Assembly (NCBI GenBank): GCA_950097015.1
Contig: CATNEN010000010.1
Coordinates: 2,868,501-2,932,500, forward strand
DNA: 64,000 nt
Direction of reading: 5' to 3'
From: Macrostomum hystrix
Lineage: Eukaryota > Platyhelminthes > Macrostomidae
The notes beneath the pieces are model-generated. The model did no database searches and was not told the origin of the DNA. It was given only the letters and a program-made list of their open reading frames with translations. Position 1 is the stretch's first letter; each line of letters opens with the position of its first letter. The translations under genes and the position numbers were made by a program. This document shows, piece by piece, positions 10,697-22,103 of this stretch.

Positions 10697-11600
10697 TCAG
10701 TTCTTCAACAGGTATTGATGTAGACGCTCGTCTCTGGTCAAGCGAAGGCACCTGAGCGCCTCGTTTGTGCCCTGTTGGATAGCGGAATCCGGGTTTGAAT
10801 CAATCATAGTAGAAGCAGCTTCCTCTGTGAACTCTTTGATGGTTTCGTATGTCAGCCACTCCCTTGTAGGTGACTTTTCGAAAAACTGAACATGTACATA
10901 GTGACGACCATTCGGACCAACGCGAGTGGACTTCTTTATTTTCGGGTCGTGGCAGATCGGGTCCAGCCGCACTTGTCGCGCTCTTTGACCAATTTAGCGA
11001 ATTTGCTTTTCAGGTACACTCCAAAGCGCTTCAAGCCTTCAACATACGCCTTCGTACCGTCGGAAGTTAAATTAGATTTTTCAGTTAAGAAGCAAGTAAT
11101 TTTATCACGATATTTCTCGTCGATAATTTCAATAGGTCGCGTGACTCTAATCCACGCCATTACTTTAGCAATTGCCCTGCGTGATGTCTGGGCTGTTGCA
11201 ATGGCCAATTTACCACCACCATATTTGCGAACAAAAGTCTCAAAGTGTTCTAGGTTTGGCTCTGTAACAACAGGCTCTTCTGATTCTTCTGGAGCAGCCG
11301 AAAGTTCCGCCTTTGATCTCCAACTATCCGAGACGTAGGCAGAGGCCTTCTTTTCCTTCATGTCGGCAATATATTGTCCTGCTTCGTCCCGACTCAGTTT
11401 GTGCCTGTTAATCAGATGGCTTAGCATTGAACTACTAATCGGGAGGCTACACTTCGGGCAGCTCTCTGTTTTTTTGACAAACTTTGCGGTCTCAGTCTCT
11501 GATTTGTCTCGTTCATCAGCATCCTCATTATCATCTTCATCACTTTCATGAGAATCTTGAGAATCCTTTGCCGTCTCTTGGGCAGTCAGCGCCGTTATTC
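10697..11600 (-). pseudogene. Intronless zinc finger and PWWP-like gene, frameshifted
   Basis: The upstream frame (about 11600-10936) reads an acidic stretch, then a C2H2-like finger CPKCSLPISSSMLSHLINRH, then ~110 residues (LEHFETFVRKYGGGKL to RFGVYLKSKFAKL) that vaguely recall the N-terminal helical domain of tyrosine recombinases. The downstream frame (10972-10697) reads GRHYVHVQFFEKSPTREWL, close in pattern to the PWWP domain of MSH6-type proteins (a VHVQFF-x-x-SPTR-x-W core), followed by a helix (NEALRCLRLTRDERLHQYL) in the expected place. The two frames overlap at 10936-10972, so a frameshift or an unseen short intron separates them. The N-terminal strand of the PWWP domain is not evident. 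Function unknown. PWWP call moderate, recombinase idea weak. Confidence 0.45.
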
Positions 11601-12590
11601 CATTACTCTTATTCCATTATAATGGAATACACAAATGTCATACCTTTTCAAATTAAGAAGTTTGCATATTTTTAGCAGATAGAAAATAGCTATAGTGCTT
11701 TTATATTTACAGCCTAAAACTTTATATTTTGTACCAACTATATAAGTTCATTTGATAGAATATCCTGGACATTTTTATCATTAACTTGTTGCTAAACCAC
11801 TATAGTCTACCTAGTCTTTATATATATATATATCTAGTAGAATACATATTTACAAGAAGATAGTAAGAAATCATAGTTCTTTTGCATAGGGCTAAAGTTA
11901 TTATACAAGTATAATATAAGCAATTTGAATCTTTGTAAATATGTAAATAGTAGAATATATATTCAAAATGAAACAAAAAAAGAAAAATAAATAAATGGAC
12001 CTAGTAAGCTATTTTCCTAGACAGAAAAATTCATTTTTTTATTTTGAATTTATTATTTGATTAATTTGAATTAGAATTGAAAAGCTTAAACAAAGCATGC
12101 CATATCATATAATGTTATCCAATATAAAGTATAAAATTGTGAATACTACTCAAAAAGTTCTTAAAATATATTTGATATATTTAGAATAAATAGTTAAGAG
12201 AAATATAAAATAAGACCAAAAAATCATAGATTCTATTTAATATGTTTTCTATTATGAAATTTTTTTACTATTTTTTCTAATCTAGGAAACAAAATAGCAT
12301 TGCCATGATCATTATCAACACTTCATTTATTATCAATATCATTGTTCATAGACACAATAGAATATTGTCTAGTTACAATTACAATATATCTAAACAAAAG
12401 TCCTTTAGTTTAGAGCTACTCAGTCAGAGTTGATCTTATTAGATACTATAATGTGGCAAATATATAATTGTTTAAATCAGCACCACAAAAACCTTAGATT
12501 AATGAATCAATTAGTGATTTAATGGCATAGATTAATGAACCAACAAAACTAGAAATTAAAACCTCAAATTGAAGCCTCACGAAACCTAAT
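11601..12590. other. AT-rich spacer, nothing recognised
   Basis: A perfect 18-bp palindrome ATTCCATTATAATGGAAT sits near 11610-11630. Otherwise very AT-rich, stop-dense sequence. Confidence 0.5.
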
Positions 12591-12691
12591 CCCACAGCGC
12601 CAGTTACATTGCAGCAATATTGCAGCAATGTTGATATTTTGACTTGCAACATTGACATGTCAACAAAAATCAATATTGCAAATCAACGTTG

Positions 12692-13802
12692 TGTAGTGTC
12701 AGCTTGTTTGCCCTTTTATCTCCCCGTGTTATTATTCAATACTTATTTTTAGACACGTGTACGTATTTTGCTAAGAGTTCACCCACGCCAAGCCGGGCCG
12801 GACCAGCTGGGGGAACGGACGCCCACCACCCCGCGAGCGCTACCCCTGGGCTACGGTCCCGACCAATCAGCGAGCGACCCGGCCTCACTACCTGTCTACC
12901 CTCGGCAAGAAGCGACCCCGGGGCTCAGAACGGCGGTCGCAAGTCTACTGCGATTTGTCGCCTTGGCTCAAGCTACAGCCAGGCATCCACCTCGCCGATC
13001 GACCTAATTTGGGGTTAAAATGACTCTATATAACGAAGCGTGTTTTTGTAGTCCAAATTATCTCTCTTTTCTTCGCAATTCGCCTCACACTGTGAGAAGC
13101 ACGTGCAACTAGTCCACTTGTTTTGTCCCTCCCCGCCCGACCACACTCCGCTTGTTCAGTTAGGTAGCTTTCGGCGCTACGCGTCTTGAGAGTGCGCCGC
13201 TGACAAGGGTGGTCTAGATAGGCGCTTGTTGTCGAAGTCAGTACGTGCTCTCTTCGGAGACTCCGCCGTCAGGCAGAAGGAGTGCCAACCGATAGGATCT
13301 GTCGGGGCAGCGCTGAAAGCAGAGACAACCGGAGCCTCTCGGGAAGAGTAGGGCGCGGATGTAGGCCAGTTAAGTAAAATTGTTATATCCAAATTGTTAG
13401 ATCAGACTTGCTTCTCACTGTGAGCGCGCTATAATTTATTTCCGTGTGAACATCTATTCTGTCAGTATAACTTTTAAGTCAAGTAAACAATATTCAAAGT
13501 AATTTCTATTCGTATCTGAAATCTTAGTCACAGCCAATTAACTCACTCCTAATCAAATTATTCGAGTCTTCGTGTTCATACTGTGTTATTCTTTTTCATT
13601 GGGAGTTTCGCCGGGCCGGAGGACGACACGGGTCTCATCGCTTATCTATTCCACTTCGCTCGCTACCAGTCTCTAACGCTATTTAATTCCAGATTTCCCT
13701 GCTGCTATTGAAACGATTGGTAGGACACCGACCCCGGTGAATAGTGAATAGTCGCTAGCTTTAAATTCCTCACGCTCCAGCTAGGACATTCATTCTATTA
13801 CA
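12692..13802. repeat. Probable solo LTR inside copy 1
   Basis: The segment starts TGTAGTGTCAG and ends CTATTACA, with TGTA/TACA ends, and is flanked by GTTG on both sides (12688-12691 and 13803-13806), a 4-bp target duplication. It interrupts the subterminal repeat region of the transposon. It is GC-richer than its surroundings and contains a TATA-like CTATATAACG near 13025. No internal retroelement sequence remains. Orientation unknown. Confidence 0.6.
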
Positions 13803-14407
13803 GTTGCACAACATTGCTGCATACGTTGACGACGTGGACGTTGCAACATTCAATAATTTTTCCCCTCGGCTTTAATTTACATTGCAGCAACATTGCAATA
13901 TCAACTTTAGTTTAATTAATACTAGTACGTGATTTTAGCCTTATTTTGAAGCTGTTTCTGCCGCATCAGCAACGCAGTACTTTGCACGTTGCAGCTGGGT
14001 TGAAAAAAAGAGGAGACAAGTTAAGATGAGAGCGCGTATGCATGCAGTCATTTTTCCATTACCGACGAGCTGGTATAAAAACGCAAAGTTCTCGTCCTTT
14101 ACCGAGTAGTCAGTTACCGTTATATTTGCTACCGAGAGCCTGACCGGTAGGAAGCGCGAGAGTGTGGGTAGTGAGTGGAAGGATGAGTTGATGAGAGTGG
14201 TGGTTAGAAACGTGAGAGGCTGAGTATGAGTGGGAGAGTGAGTGGTGAGAGTGAATACCGAGCGGTGAGTGGGAGTGGGAAAATGCCGAGTTGTGCATAA
14301 GGGTGGGAGAGTGGGTGAGAGAGGTAGTGGGTGTTATGAGTGAATAGTGAGTGGGAAAGTGGTACACATTTGCTCTTCCTCTTCCTCGACTGGCTTCTCG
14401 GTTCTGG

Positions 14408-17400
14408 CTACTCGCCCTCCACAGCCGGCAGACTCTCTTGCTCGTCATCCGCCGCCGCCGCCGCTGCCAGACTCTCTTGCTCGTCTTGCTCGTCATCAGC
14501 CGCCGCTGCTAGACTCTCTTGGTCGTCATCCGCCGCCGCCGCCTCTGCCAGACTCTCTTGCTCGTCATCCGCCGCCGCTGCTAGACTCTCTTGCTCGTCA
14601 TCCGCCGCCGCTGCTAGACTCTCTTGCTCGTCATCCGCCGCCGCTGCTAGACTCTCTTGCTCGTCATCCGCCGCCGCTGCTAGACTCTCTTGCTCGTCAT
14701 CCGCCGCCGCTGCTAGACTCTCTTGCTCGTCATCCGCCGCCGCCGCCGCTGCCAGACTCTCTTGTTCGTCATCCGCCGCTGCCAGACTCTCTTGTTCGTC
14801 ATCCGCCGCTGCCAGACTCTCTTGTTCGTCATCCGCCGCTGCCAGACTCTCTTGTTCGTCATCCGCCGCTGCCAGACTCTCTTGTTCGTCTTGCTCGTCA
14901 TCCGCCGCCGATACCTGCTGTCGCCGCTGCAGCATTCGCCGCAGTCTAGTCGGAGCATGACGAAGGTGCTCACCAACTGCCTGCTCAACTTCTACCGCCT
15001 TTGCGTGACGGAAGCTGCTCCAAACAACGTCTGAGAAATTGGGATCGAATTAATACAGCAGTGGAATACATTATTTTTATGACAGAGGACACATGCACGC
15101 ATGCATAAAAATGCACTGCTGTATGTATTCTACTTACTCTTAATGAGGGACATGAGTTCGAGGTCACTAAATGAGTTTTTTGCTTTGCCGTTTCGAATGG
15201 CCCCCCGAAGGCTGGTCTCTGCAGCGAGACGGTCGGTCATCAGCTTGTAAATAATGTTGGAAACGAATGCTTGAACAGACTTGCCACCGAGACGCCGAAA
15301 AAAAACGTACTGCAACGAAATTTCGAAGTCAATGAGCATTATCAAAAAGTAACGGACCAACAAAAAATGTGGCTGGATTAAAAGCAAAAACACTGAGCCC
15401 AACTACTTACCACATCTTCCGTGGCGTCCCGCTGCTCGTTAACTGTGGATGCCCACTTACGCAGCGCGTCCCACTCATCAAAGGGAAGTGCATCTAACGC
15501 AGAATTGTTCAATGCAATTTGATGGCCTTGTCTGTTTCCCTTTTGCTGATCTAACCAGTTAATTAGCCTATCCATCTTCGACTCGAGCACCTCCAATCTG
15601 GCAGAGAAGGAAGCACCTAAAAAAGAGGATGCGCCAAAGTGGAAAGCGGACGGCATCAGGATGAGTAAGCAAAAATGCTACTTACTAGCCTGCAAAGCCG
15701 GTGTGCTCCTTCCAGGCTGGGTAGACTCCTGACGCTGAACAGTCGGCGTGCTCCATCCAGGCTGGGTAGACTCCTGACGCTGAGCAGTCGGCGTGCTCCA
15801 TCCAGGCTGGGTAGACTCCTGACGCTGAACAGTCGGCGTGCTCCATCCAGGCTGGGTAGACTCCTGACGCTGAGCAGTCGGCGTGCTCCATCCAGGCTGG
15901 GTAGACTCCTGACGCTGAGCAGTCGGCGTGCTCCATCCAGGCTGGGTAGACTCCTGACGCTGAACAGTCGGCGTGCTCCATCCAGGCTGGGTAGACTCCT
16001 GACGCTGAACAGTCGGCTTGCTCCTTCCAGGCTGGGTAGACACCTGACGCTGAGCAGTCGGCGTGCTCCTTCCAGGCTGGGTAGACTCTTGACGCTGAGC
16101 AGTCGGCTTGCTCCTTCCAGGCTGGGTAGACTCCTGACGCTGAACAGTCGGCGTGCTCCTTCCGGGCAGGGTAGACACCTGACGCTGAGCAGTCGGCGTG
16201 CTCCTTCCAGGCTGGGTAGACTCCTGACACTGAGCAGTCGGCGTGCTCCTTCCAGGCTGGGTAGACTCCTGACGCTGAGCAGTCGGCGTGCTCCATCCAG
16301 GCTGGGTAGACTCCTGACGCTGAGCAGTCGGCGTGCTCCATCCAGGCTGGGTAGACTCCTGACGCTGAACAGTCGGCTTGCTCCTTCCAGGCTGGGTAGA
16401 CACCTGACGCTGAGCAGTCGGCGTGCTCCTTCCAGGCTGGGTAGACTCTTGACGCTGAGCAGTCGGCTTGCTCCTTCCAGGCTGGGTAGACACCTGACGC
16501 TGAGCAGTCGGCGTGCTCCTTCCAGGCTGGGTAGACTCTTGACGCTGAGCAGTCGGCTTGCTCCTTCCAGGCTGGGTAGACTCCTGACGCTGAGCAGTCG
16601 GCGTGTTCCTTCCGGGCAGGGTAGACTCCTGACGCTGAGCAGTCGGCGTGCTCCATCCAGGCTGGGTAGACTCCTGACGCTGAGCAGTCGGCGTGCTCCA
16701 TCCAGGCTGGGTAGACTCCTGACGCTGAGCAGTCGGCGTGCTCCTTCCAGGCAGGGTAGACTCCTGACGCTGAGCAGTCGGCGTGCTCCTTCCAGGCTGG
16801 GTAGACTCCTGACGCTGAGCAGTCGGCGTGCTCCATCCAGGCTGGGTAGACTCCTGACGCTGAGCAGTCGGCGTGCTCCATCCAGGCTGGGTAGACACCT
16901 GACGCTGAGCAGTCGGCGTGCTCCTTCCAGGCTGGGTAGACTCCTGACGCTGAACAGTCGGCGTGCTCCTTCCAGGCTGGGTAGTGCCGTCCAGGTCTTC
17001 GTGGGTACTACTTGCATCACGAAGCACACTCAGCGGGGGCCGACAATTTCTTGGTGCGTCACTGTCCGTGGAATCTATTTTTTCACTCTGGAGATAACGC
17101 CGACGCAGGTTCGCTGCAGAACACCAAGTATCTGAAATTTTCAAAGCAATGATAAAGCTGTATTAATTAGGAATGAATTTAAAGCGCACTATTATGATAA
17201 TAGAGCACTCACCTCGGGAAGAAATTATTTCAACCTCGTGCTGAGTCCACGACTCTTGCCGCTGTTTCTTCTTTGCGATGGCTCGATGGTAATCTTTGGA
17301 AGGCCACCAAACGTACCTGTTGCTATCACACAACCAGGTATTGCATACCAGTTCAATAGTGTCATCTAACAGAAAGCGGACAAGGACATAGTCCTTAAGC

Positions 17401-17435
17401 TTCATACTGCAGCTGGCACTCTCCAGAGTCTGCAA
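14408..17435 (-). CDS. DUF4806-like transposon accessory protein, five exons
   Basis: Exons on the minus strand: 17435-17213, 17131-15686, 15616-15411, 15309-15138 and 15030-14408. All have GT-AG borders and continuous reading (phases 1, 1, 0, 1). Exon 1 encodes an N-terminal module (DYVLVRFLLDDTIELVCNTW ... WWPSKDYHRA) typical of the DUF4806 group. Exon 2 is almost wholly a 60-bp coding minisatellite (TQPGRSTPTAQRQE units). Exons 3-4 encode the DUF4806-like domain: LPFDEWDALRKWAS, then FFRRLGGKSVQAFVSNIIYK and FSDLELMSLIK. Exon 5 has a short conserved block (VVWSSFRHAKAVEVEQAV) and then an acidic repeat tail (ADDEQESL units). It lies 280 bp downstream of the transposase on the same strand, so it was probably mobilised with it. 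DUF4806 proteins are common in animal EnSpm-type elements and their role is unknown. The start could also be the ATG at 17405. Confidence 0.75.
14420..14915 (-). repeat. 30-bp coding minisatellite, acidic
   Basis: About 14 units encoding AAADDEQESL-type decapeptides, in frame with the last exon of the DUF4806-like gene. Two sub-families differ by CTCGTC versus TTCGTC, so they expanded in blocks. Confidence 0.9.
15700..16985 (-). repeat. 60-bp coding minisatellite
   Basis: About 21 units encoding 20-residue repeats rich in Gln, Ser, Thr and Pro (QRQESTQPGRSTPTA). Variants CATCC/CTTCC and CTCC/CACC are interspersed in higher-order patterns. All six frames are open for over 1 kb because the period is a multiple of three. 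Only the frame joined by splice sites to the neighbouring exons is taken as coding. Confidence 0.95.
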
Positions 17436-17718
17436 GTGACAGTGCTAATTTTGTTAATAGTCACTGAACTGAGTGAGAAACGAATATGCAAACTAACATA
17501 TATACAAACTTAGTACTAGGAATCTATAGGAAATACATATAGCAATGTAACACATAGCTGCAACGACATAGCGTTAACGCACCGTAAAATGCTAATTTTA
17601 ATGATGCTACAATAAACTACGAGTACATACACTGTAGATTAATTTGAAGCAGGGCTATTTCTAAGCTGCCTGGTGCAGTTGATTCACCAGCTACTCGTAA
17701 TTCACCTTTCCTGCGCCC

Positions 17719-20049
17719 TTAAGTTATCGTATGCAGGATGGGAAACGCGTAATGCTTTCCCCTCAAATGCAAAACCATGGCCTTGGAAAGCACCTCGTGC
17801 AGCTTGACTCGCCGCACGGTCTCGGAAATGCCACCGAAGATGACAATATTGATCGACGCTGAATCAATCGTGGAATTGTACAATGCGCCCATACCAAAGA
17901 ACGGGAGGCACAGAAGGACTATTCCATTGTCGGTATTTAGGATGTACTCAATCTTCGCCGGAGTACCATCAGACAGAAACACGAAGCAGTCGGGTTCGTG
18001 CACAGTAATAATTGTATTTTTCTCCTTCAGATTGGCACTTGTGTGAGAAGTCAGCACTCTTAGCCCATGCATCTCGTCCGGCAACGAATTAAGTTGAGCG
18101 CTCAAAGAAACTGCCGCCGTGGTACAATGCTTTGGGAACAGACCGCAAGTGACATCCCTCTCCTTCACGCGCTTAACAACCTGCTCGAGACAATGGTTGG
18201 AGCTACGGCAGTACTTTCCAATGAAGTGGAGAAAATTCCCCCCCCAAAAACAGCTGAATTGCTCCAGTGGACCATGCATACGCACCTCGTCTGGAATGTG
18301 GATCAGCGCATGTATTGTGTGCACAATGAAATCGTCGCCCCATGCCGACCTACATTGGCGGACGAACCACTTCGCCAACGTTGCAGCGTATTCGCAAAAT
18401 TCGTAGCACCGCGGGTGTGACATTAGGAAGGCAATGGTGTGCAAACTCAAAAGCAGCTCGTACATACAATCGGGAAGATGAGGCTTTAGCACGACTGGTG
18501 CAAGGTACAAGACGAACAGTCTGAACTCAGTTGCCTTCCAGCAGCCGATAATGGACGTTGGTCGCGGCTTGCGCAAAAAGTCTCGAGGGATGAAACTGCT
18601 AAAGCTCACCAAATCGGCATCCATAGCTCGCATGGCTGCTGCACTGGTACGATATGGGACCGCAGCTGAAGTCAAACTTTTTATGCACTTAAAAACGGCT
18701 CCCTCGTAAATTAGGTGCATCGGATCCAGAGGGAAGCTCCAAACCATATCAACACTCGCTAAAGACAAAAACGGACTTGCAGTTAGTACATGCGTATCGT
18801 CATACACTCCTGACCGAAAATCGCGATCGTTGCGCAATGTGGCATCCGAGTCACAAAAGCAGACTTTTCTGTTTTTGTACTCGCCTTCAACGAGGCACTT
18901 GTCGCAGCCTGAGTAGCCCCAGCAGGCTTTTGTCCCTCGAATAAAGCTACGCGCAGGACTATCACACATTATCATTCCAACGACAAAAGGAATAGGACAG
19001 GATTCCTCATTTATCTTCAACCCATTTGCCTTGAGATTGGAAAGCTCGTCGATCAATTCGCTGAGGAATTCTTTAGCGCTTTCTGGCTTGTGCTTCCCAC
19101 AATAAAGTCCAATTAGAAACTCCGATTTAACAATCCCATGAAGCCGGCCAATGATGGGCCACATTGTAATCTGCGTGCTGTCAAACACCTGAGCACCGTC
19201 CAGGATGAGATCTAACTTTAGGCTGTTTATGCTTACGTCCAAACAAGACAAAACAAACTTCAACCCTGCAGCTAACCCAAAATGGAAATAGTTTCCAGGC
19301 TGCACACAGCGTAGAGAAAGAGTTCGGGGTGTTGACAACAGGCTGCGGTAGTCCCGAGGAAGTTGTGGAAACCTGCTATTCAGACGCTGCAGCAAGTCAT
19401 TCACAGATGATGTTGTCGGATTTTGTGACAGTGCCCATGAACGCAGAACTTGTTTTAAATGGTCAGAAGTCTCATCGAGAATGAACTGCCTGGCATCCAA
19501 CATATTGACCAGGTCATCGTTGTCTGCAAGTGAGAGAAAATGTACAGAGAAAAAAGAATGCTTAATAACTTTAATTATTTTTCATCATGCCTTTTATAAA
19601 TTTCAGTTATTTCTGTCATTCTGACCAGACATACAATTTTTTCTGACTTTCCCAACCAATATGTTTTCTTTGACTGCAATCATCATCAGATTTAATTAGA
19701 TTTCAAAGCAACAATATAAGCACTTACCAATGGCTCTGCCACTGTCAATGGGTGCAGTTTCTTCATGAATTAGCACTGTATCTTCATTGATGCTTGAACC
19801 ATTGTTTTGCACTGAATATGCTCTATCATAGTGCAGTCAAGCCACATTTGGCAAGATTTTATCATCTTGCAAAGTTGTGGTATCAATTGGCATGTCCTTA
19901 TTATCATTATTATCTTCATGACATGGTCTATTTTCACTCAAAGCAGTATGCATATAATCATCTTGTAGGTGCTGTAGTTCTTGTGCTATTACACTACTCT
20001 CATAAGCATCTAATGAGTTCTCAGCAAAGTCAAAGTGGTCAAAACTCAT
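17719..20049 (-). CDS. CACTA/Plavaka-like transposase, nearly intact
   Basis: Exon 1 is 20049-19728 (donor GTAAGT) and exon 2 is 19523-17719 (acceptor TTGCAG); the phase-1 junction gives a continuous frame. Exon 2 is open for about 600 codons. Counting from the methionine at 19503, likely catalytic acids are D102 (ILDGAQVF), D181 (MCDSPARSF) and the conserved DPMHLIYEG block at ~260. Cysteines C195/C200/C203 (CWGYSGCDKC) match the family's zinc-binding loop. Downstream blocks GCWKATEFRLFVLYLAP and HIPDEVRMHGPLEQFSCFWG are typical of this transposase class. The only flaw is a TGA at 19837-19839 in exon 1, at a position that would be CGA before a C-to-T change. A start downstream of it would avoid the stop. 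Confidence 0.8.
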
Positions 20050-21339
20050 AGTTAAGAAGTCTGAAAATATATCACAAATAGGACAATGATATTAAAGATA
20101 TCACTTGACACTACTACTAGGCTACTACCAAATTATATATATAGAACTTCATAGAGTATATTTTAACAAGTTAAACTATTGTTCAAATCAAAACCTTGGA
20201 TACAACTAATTAAAATTTTCTAGAGGATTAGAAATGTTAAAGTTTTATGCAAGCTAACTGGTGATAACTAAGAGAAGCATGGCCTATTAGTTAAGGAAAA
20301 TACTATAAAATAATTATTTTTTTATTTCTTTATAAGGTTTATTATCAGCTTTTTATATTGATATGTAATAATATTTTCACCTTATACCTAAATATTTCTG
20401 ATCAGAAAGTTAAATACAATGAGGTCAAAAAATTTTCTTTTCAAATTTATTATACTTATACCAACTTAATCTCTTACATAAAAAATGAAATATCTATCAA
20501 TGTTTAACAATCCTTTTTGGCTTATATTGATTCTATTGCTGCTATAGGGTAATATAGTAATAGGCAATAGCTATGTATTACATATTATTTACACTTGCTA
20601 CTAGCTAGGCTATCGAGCTCTAGGCTTAGTCTAAACATAAAAATGCAGAATGTATCTTATGCATCTTATCAAATTATGCAGTTTTATTCATAGGTACTTA
20701 CAACTAGCTAAAAGTACTTACTACGGGCCTAAAAAGCAATATAATTATAAAAAAGAAGAGTAGCAACTATGGCAAACTAACCACTTTTTTACTTTTAAGA
20801 CTTAAAATAGGCAAATAGCAAGCTTAAAATAAAAATCTTAAGAACTCTAAACACGACTAAAGTATATCTCTACAATATCTCTACAATACAATCTCTACAA
20901 GACACCAGCTAGAATTTGGCAGCAATTAGTAAATTTCAAGCAAAAAAGCGTGCAAGCTCGTTCTATAAGAGCAAATCAGCATTTAATTAGCATTTAAAGT
21001 GTTCTATTTACCAAAATATGCTTGAATGAAAGCTTGAGTGAAGCATGCATATTAATTATTGCGTGCGTGAAAGTCCATTCAAAACTAAAATTCTTGAAAC
21101 TTTATTTTTAGTAAAATTCAAACAGAAGAAAACTCGCCTACATTAACAGAATTTTTGTATGCTTGTTTGCCATTTTAATAAAGTTGTCTATAATATATAT
21201 GTTTCTTTTGTTTTAGTTTCTGCTGCCATTTTTATGTTACGCCGTTTATATTGTATCAACGTTGAGATTTGTCGCTAAAGGAAGAAGCGGGGCATGCAAC
21301 AAACGTCAACATTGCTGCAACATTATTTGGCATTGTGGG
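20050..21339. other. Upstream and subterminal region of copy 1
   Basis: AT-rich, no gene. From about 21240 it carries the right subterminal repeats (ATGTTGCAGCAATGTTGACG on the minus strand). Any promoter for the transposase should lie here, but I cannot point to one. Confidence 0.5.
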
Positions 21340-22084
21340 CCCCTAGTGCCAAGTTTGTTGCAGCACTGTTGCAGGAACGTTGATGCCAACAAGTAGGAAG
21401 ATGTTGATGAACTGTTTTATTTGTCGCGCTCAGGAATGTTGCAGGAATGTTGATGTGCAACATTGAAAAATCAACCAGATAGCAACCTTTGTGCAACCTC
21501 AGTAGCACTGGTATATATACTACTTATTTATTAATGTTCATTGCTGTAGCCATTTGGTGCAAACTGGTAATAAAGCGAACGAAATAGTTCAATTTAATTT
21601 TAATTTAGTGAAAGTAAAGAAAACATTTTATAGAAACCACAATGCTCCAGTAGTAATTGTTTGACGTATGCAAAATAAATATATAGAAGATGGACAAAGT
21701 CAAAGACACCTATGATGCTTTATAATGCAGATGTATTTTTAATTAAGTGCCTTTAATGTTATTCAATTAAACTTTCAGAATTCAAACAAGTAAATTCAAT
21801 GGCAGATAGATCAGCTGGGATATGGAGCTACCCAAAGGAAGAGTGTTGGGGTACATCTGCTTTAATGCAGATTGAATTAGTTTTGAATTAATTAATTTTT
21901 TTATTAAATGCCGTTAATGTATTCAATTAAGTAACTCAAAGGGAATATAGAGAAACGGTACCATCAGTAATGATGGCCACGTCTTCATCAGCTGCCAGAT
22001 CATCTGGAAAGGAACCGTTCCTGTTCAGCAAAGCAGCCCCCTCTTCTTCATCATCCGCCTCTTTTTCCTCGTCATCGATCTCTT

Positions 22085-22103
22085 CTTCGTCGGGCTCTTC
22101 TTC
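22085..22103. repeat. 19-bp target-site duplication, left copy
   Basis: CTTCGTCGGGCTCTTCTTC here is identical to 26278-26296 and borders the non-LTR element. Confidence 0.8.

Larger units (their letters stand above)
12591..21339 (-). mobile_element. CACTA/Plavaka-like DNA transposon, copy 1
   Basis: The left end on the plus strand reads CCCACAGCGCCAGTTACATT at 12591. The right end on the minus strand, from 21339, reads CCCACAATGCCAAATAATGT. Both continue into subterminal TTGCAGCAAT-type repeats, which extend to ~13925 on the left once a solo LTR is discounted and below 21300 on the right. Inside are a transposase (17719-20049) and a DUF4806-like accessory gene (14408-17435), both on the minus strand. 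No target duplication is visible, because the right end abuts the next element directly. Superfamily placement rests on the transposase. Confidence 0.7.

Noticed and set aside
15675-17135. Plus-strand 486-codon frame and other long frames over the 60-bp repeat
   Set aside because: The repeat length is a multiple of three, so all frames stay open. Only the minus frame linked by splice sites to DUF4806 exons has support.
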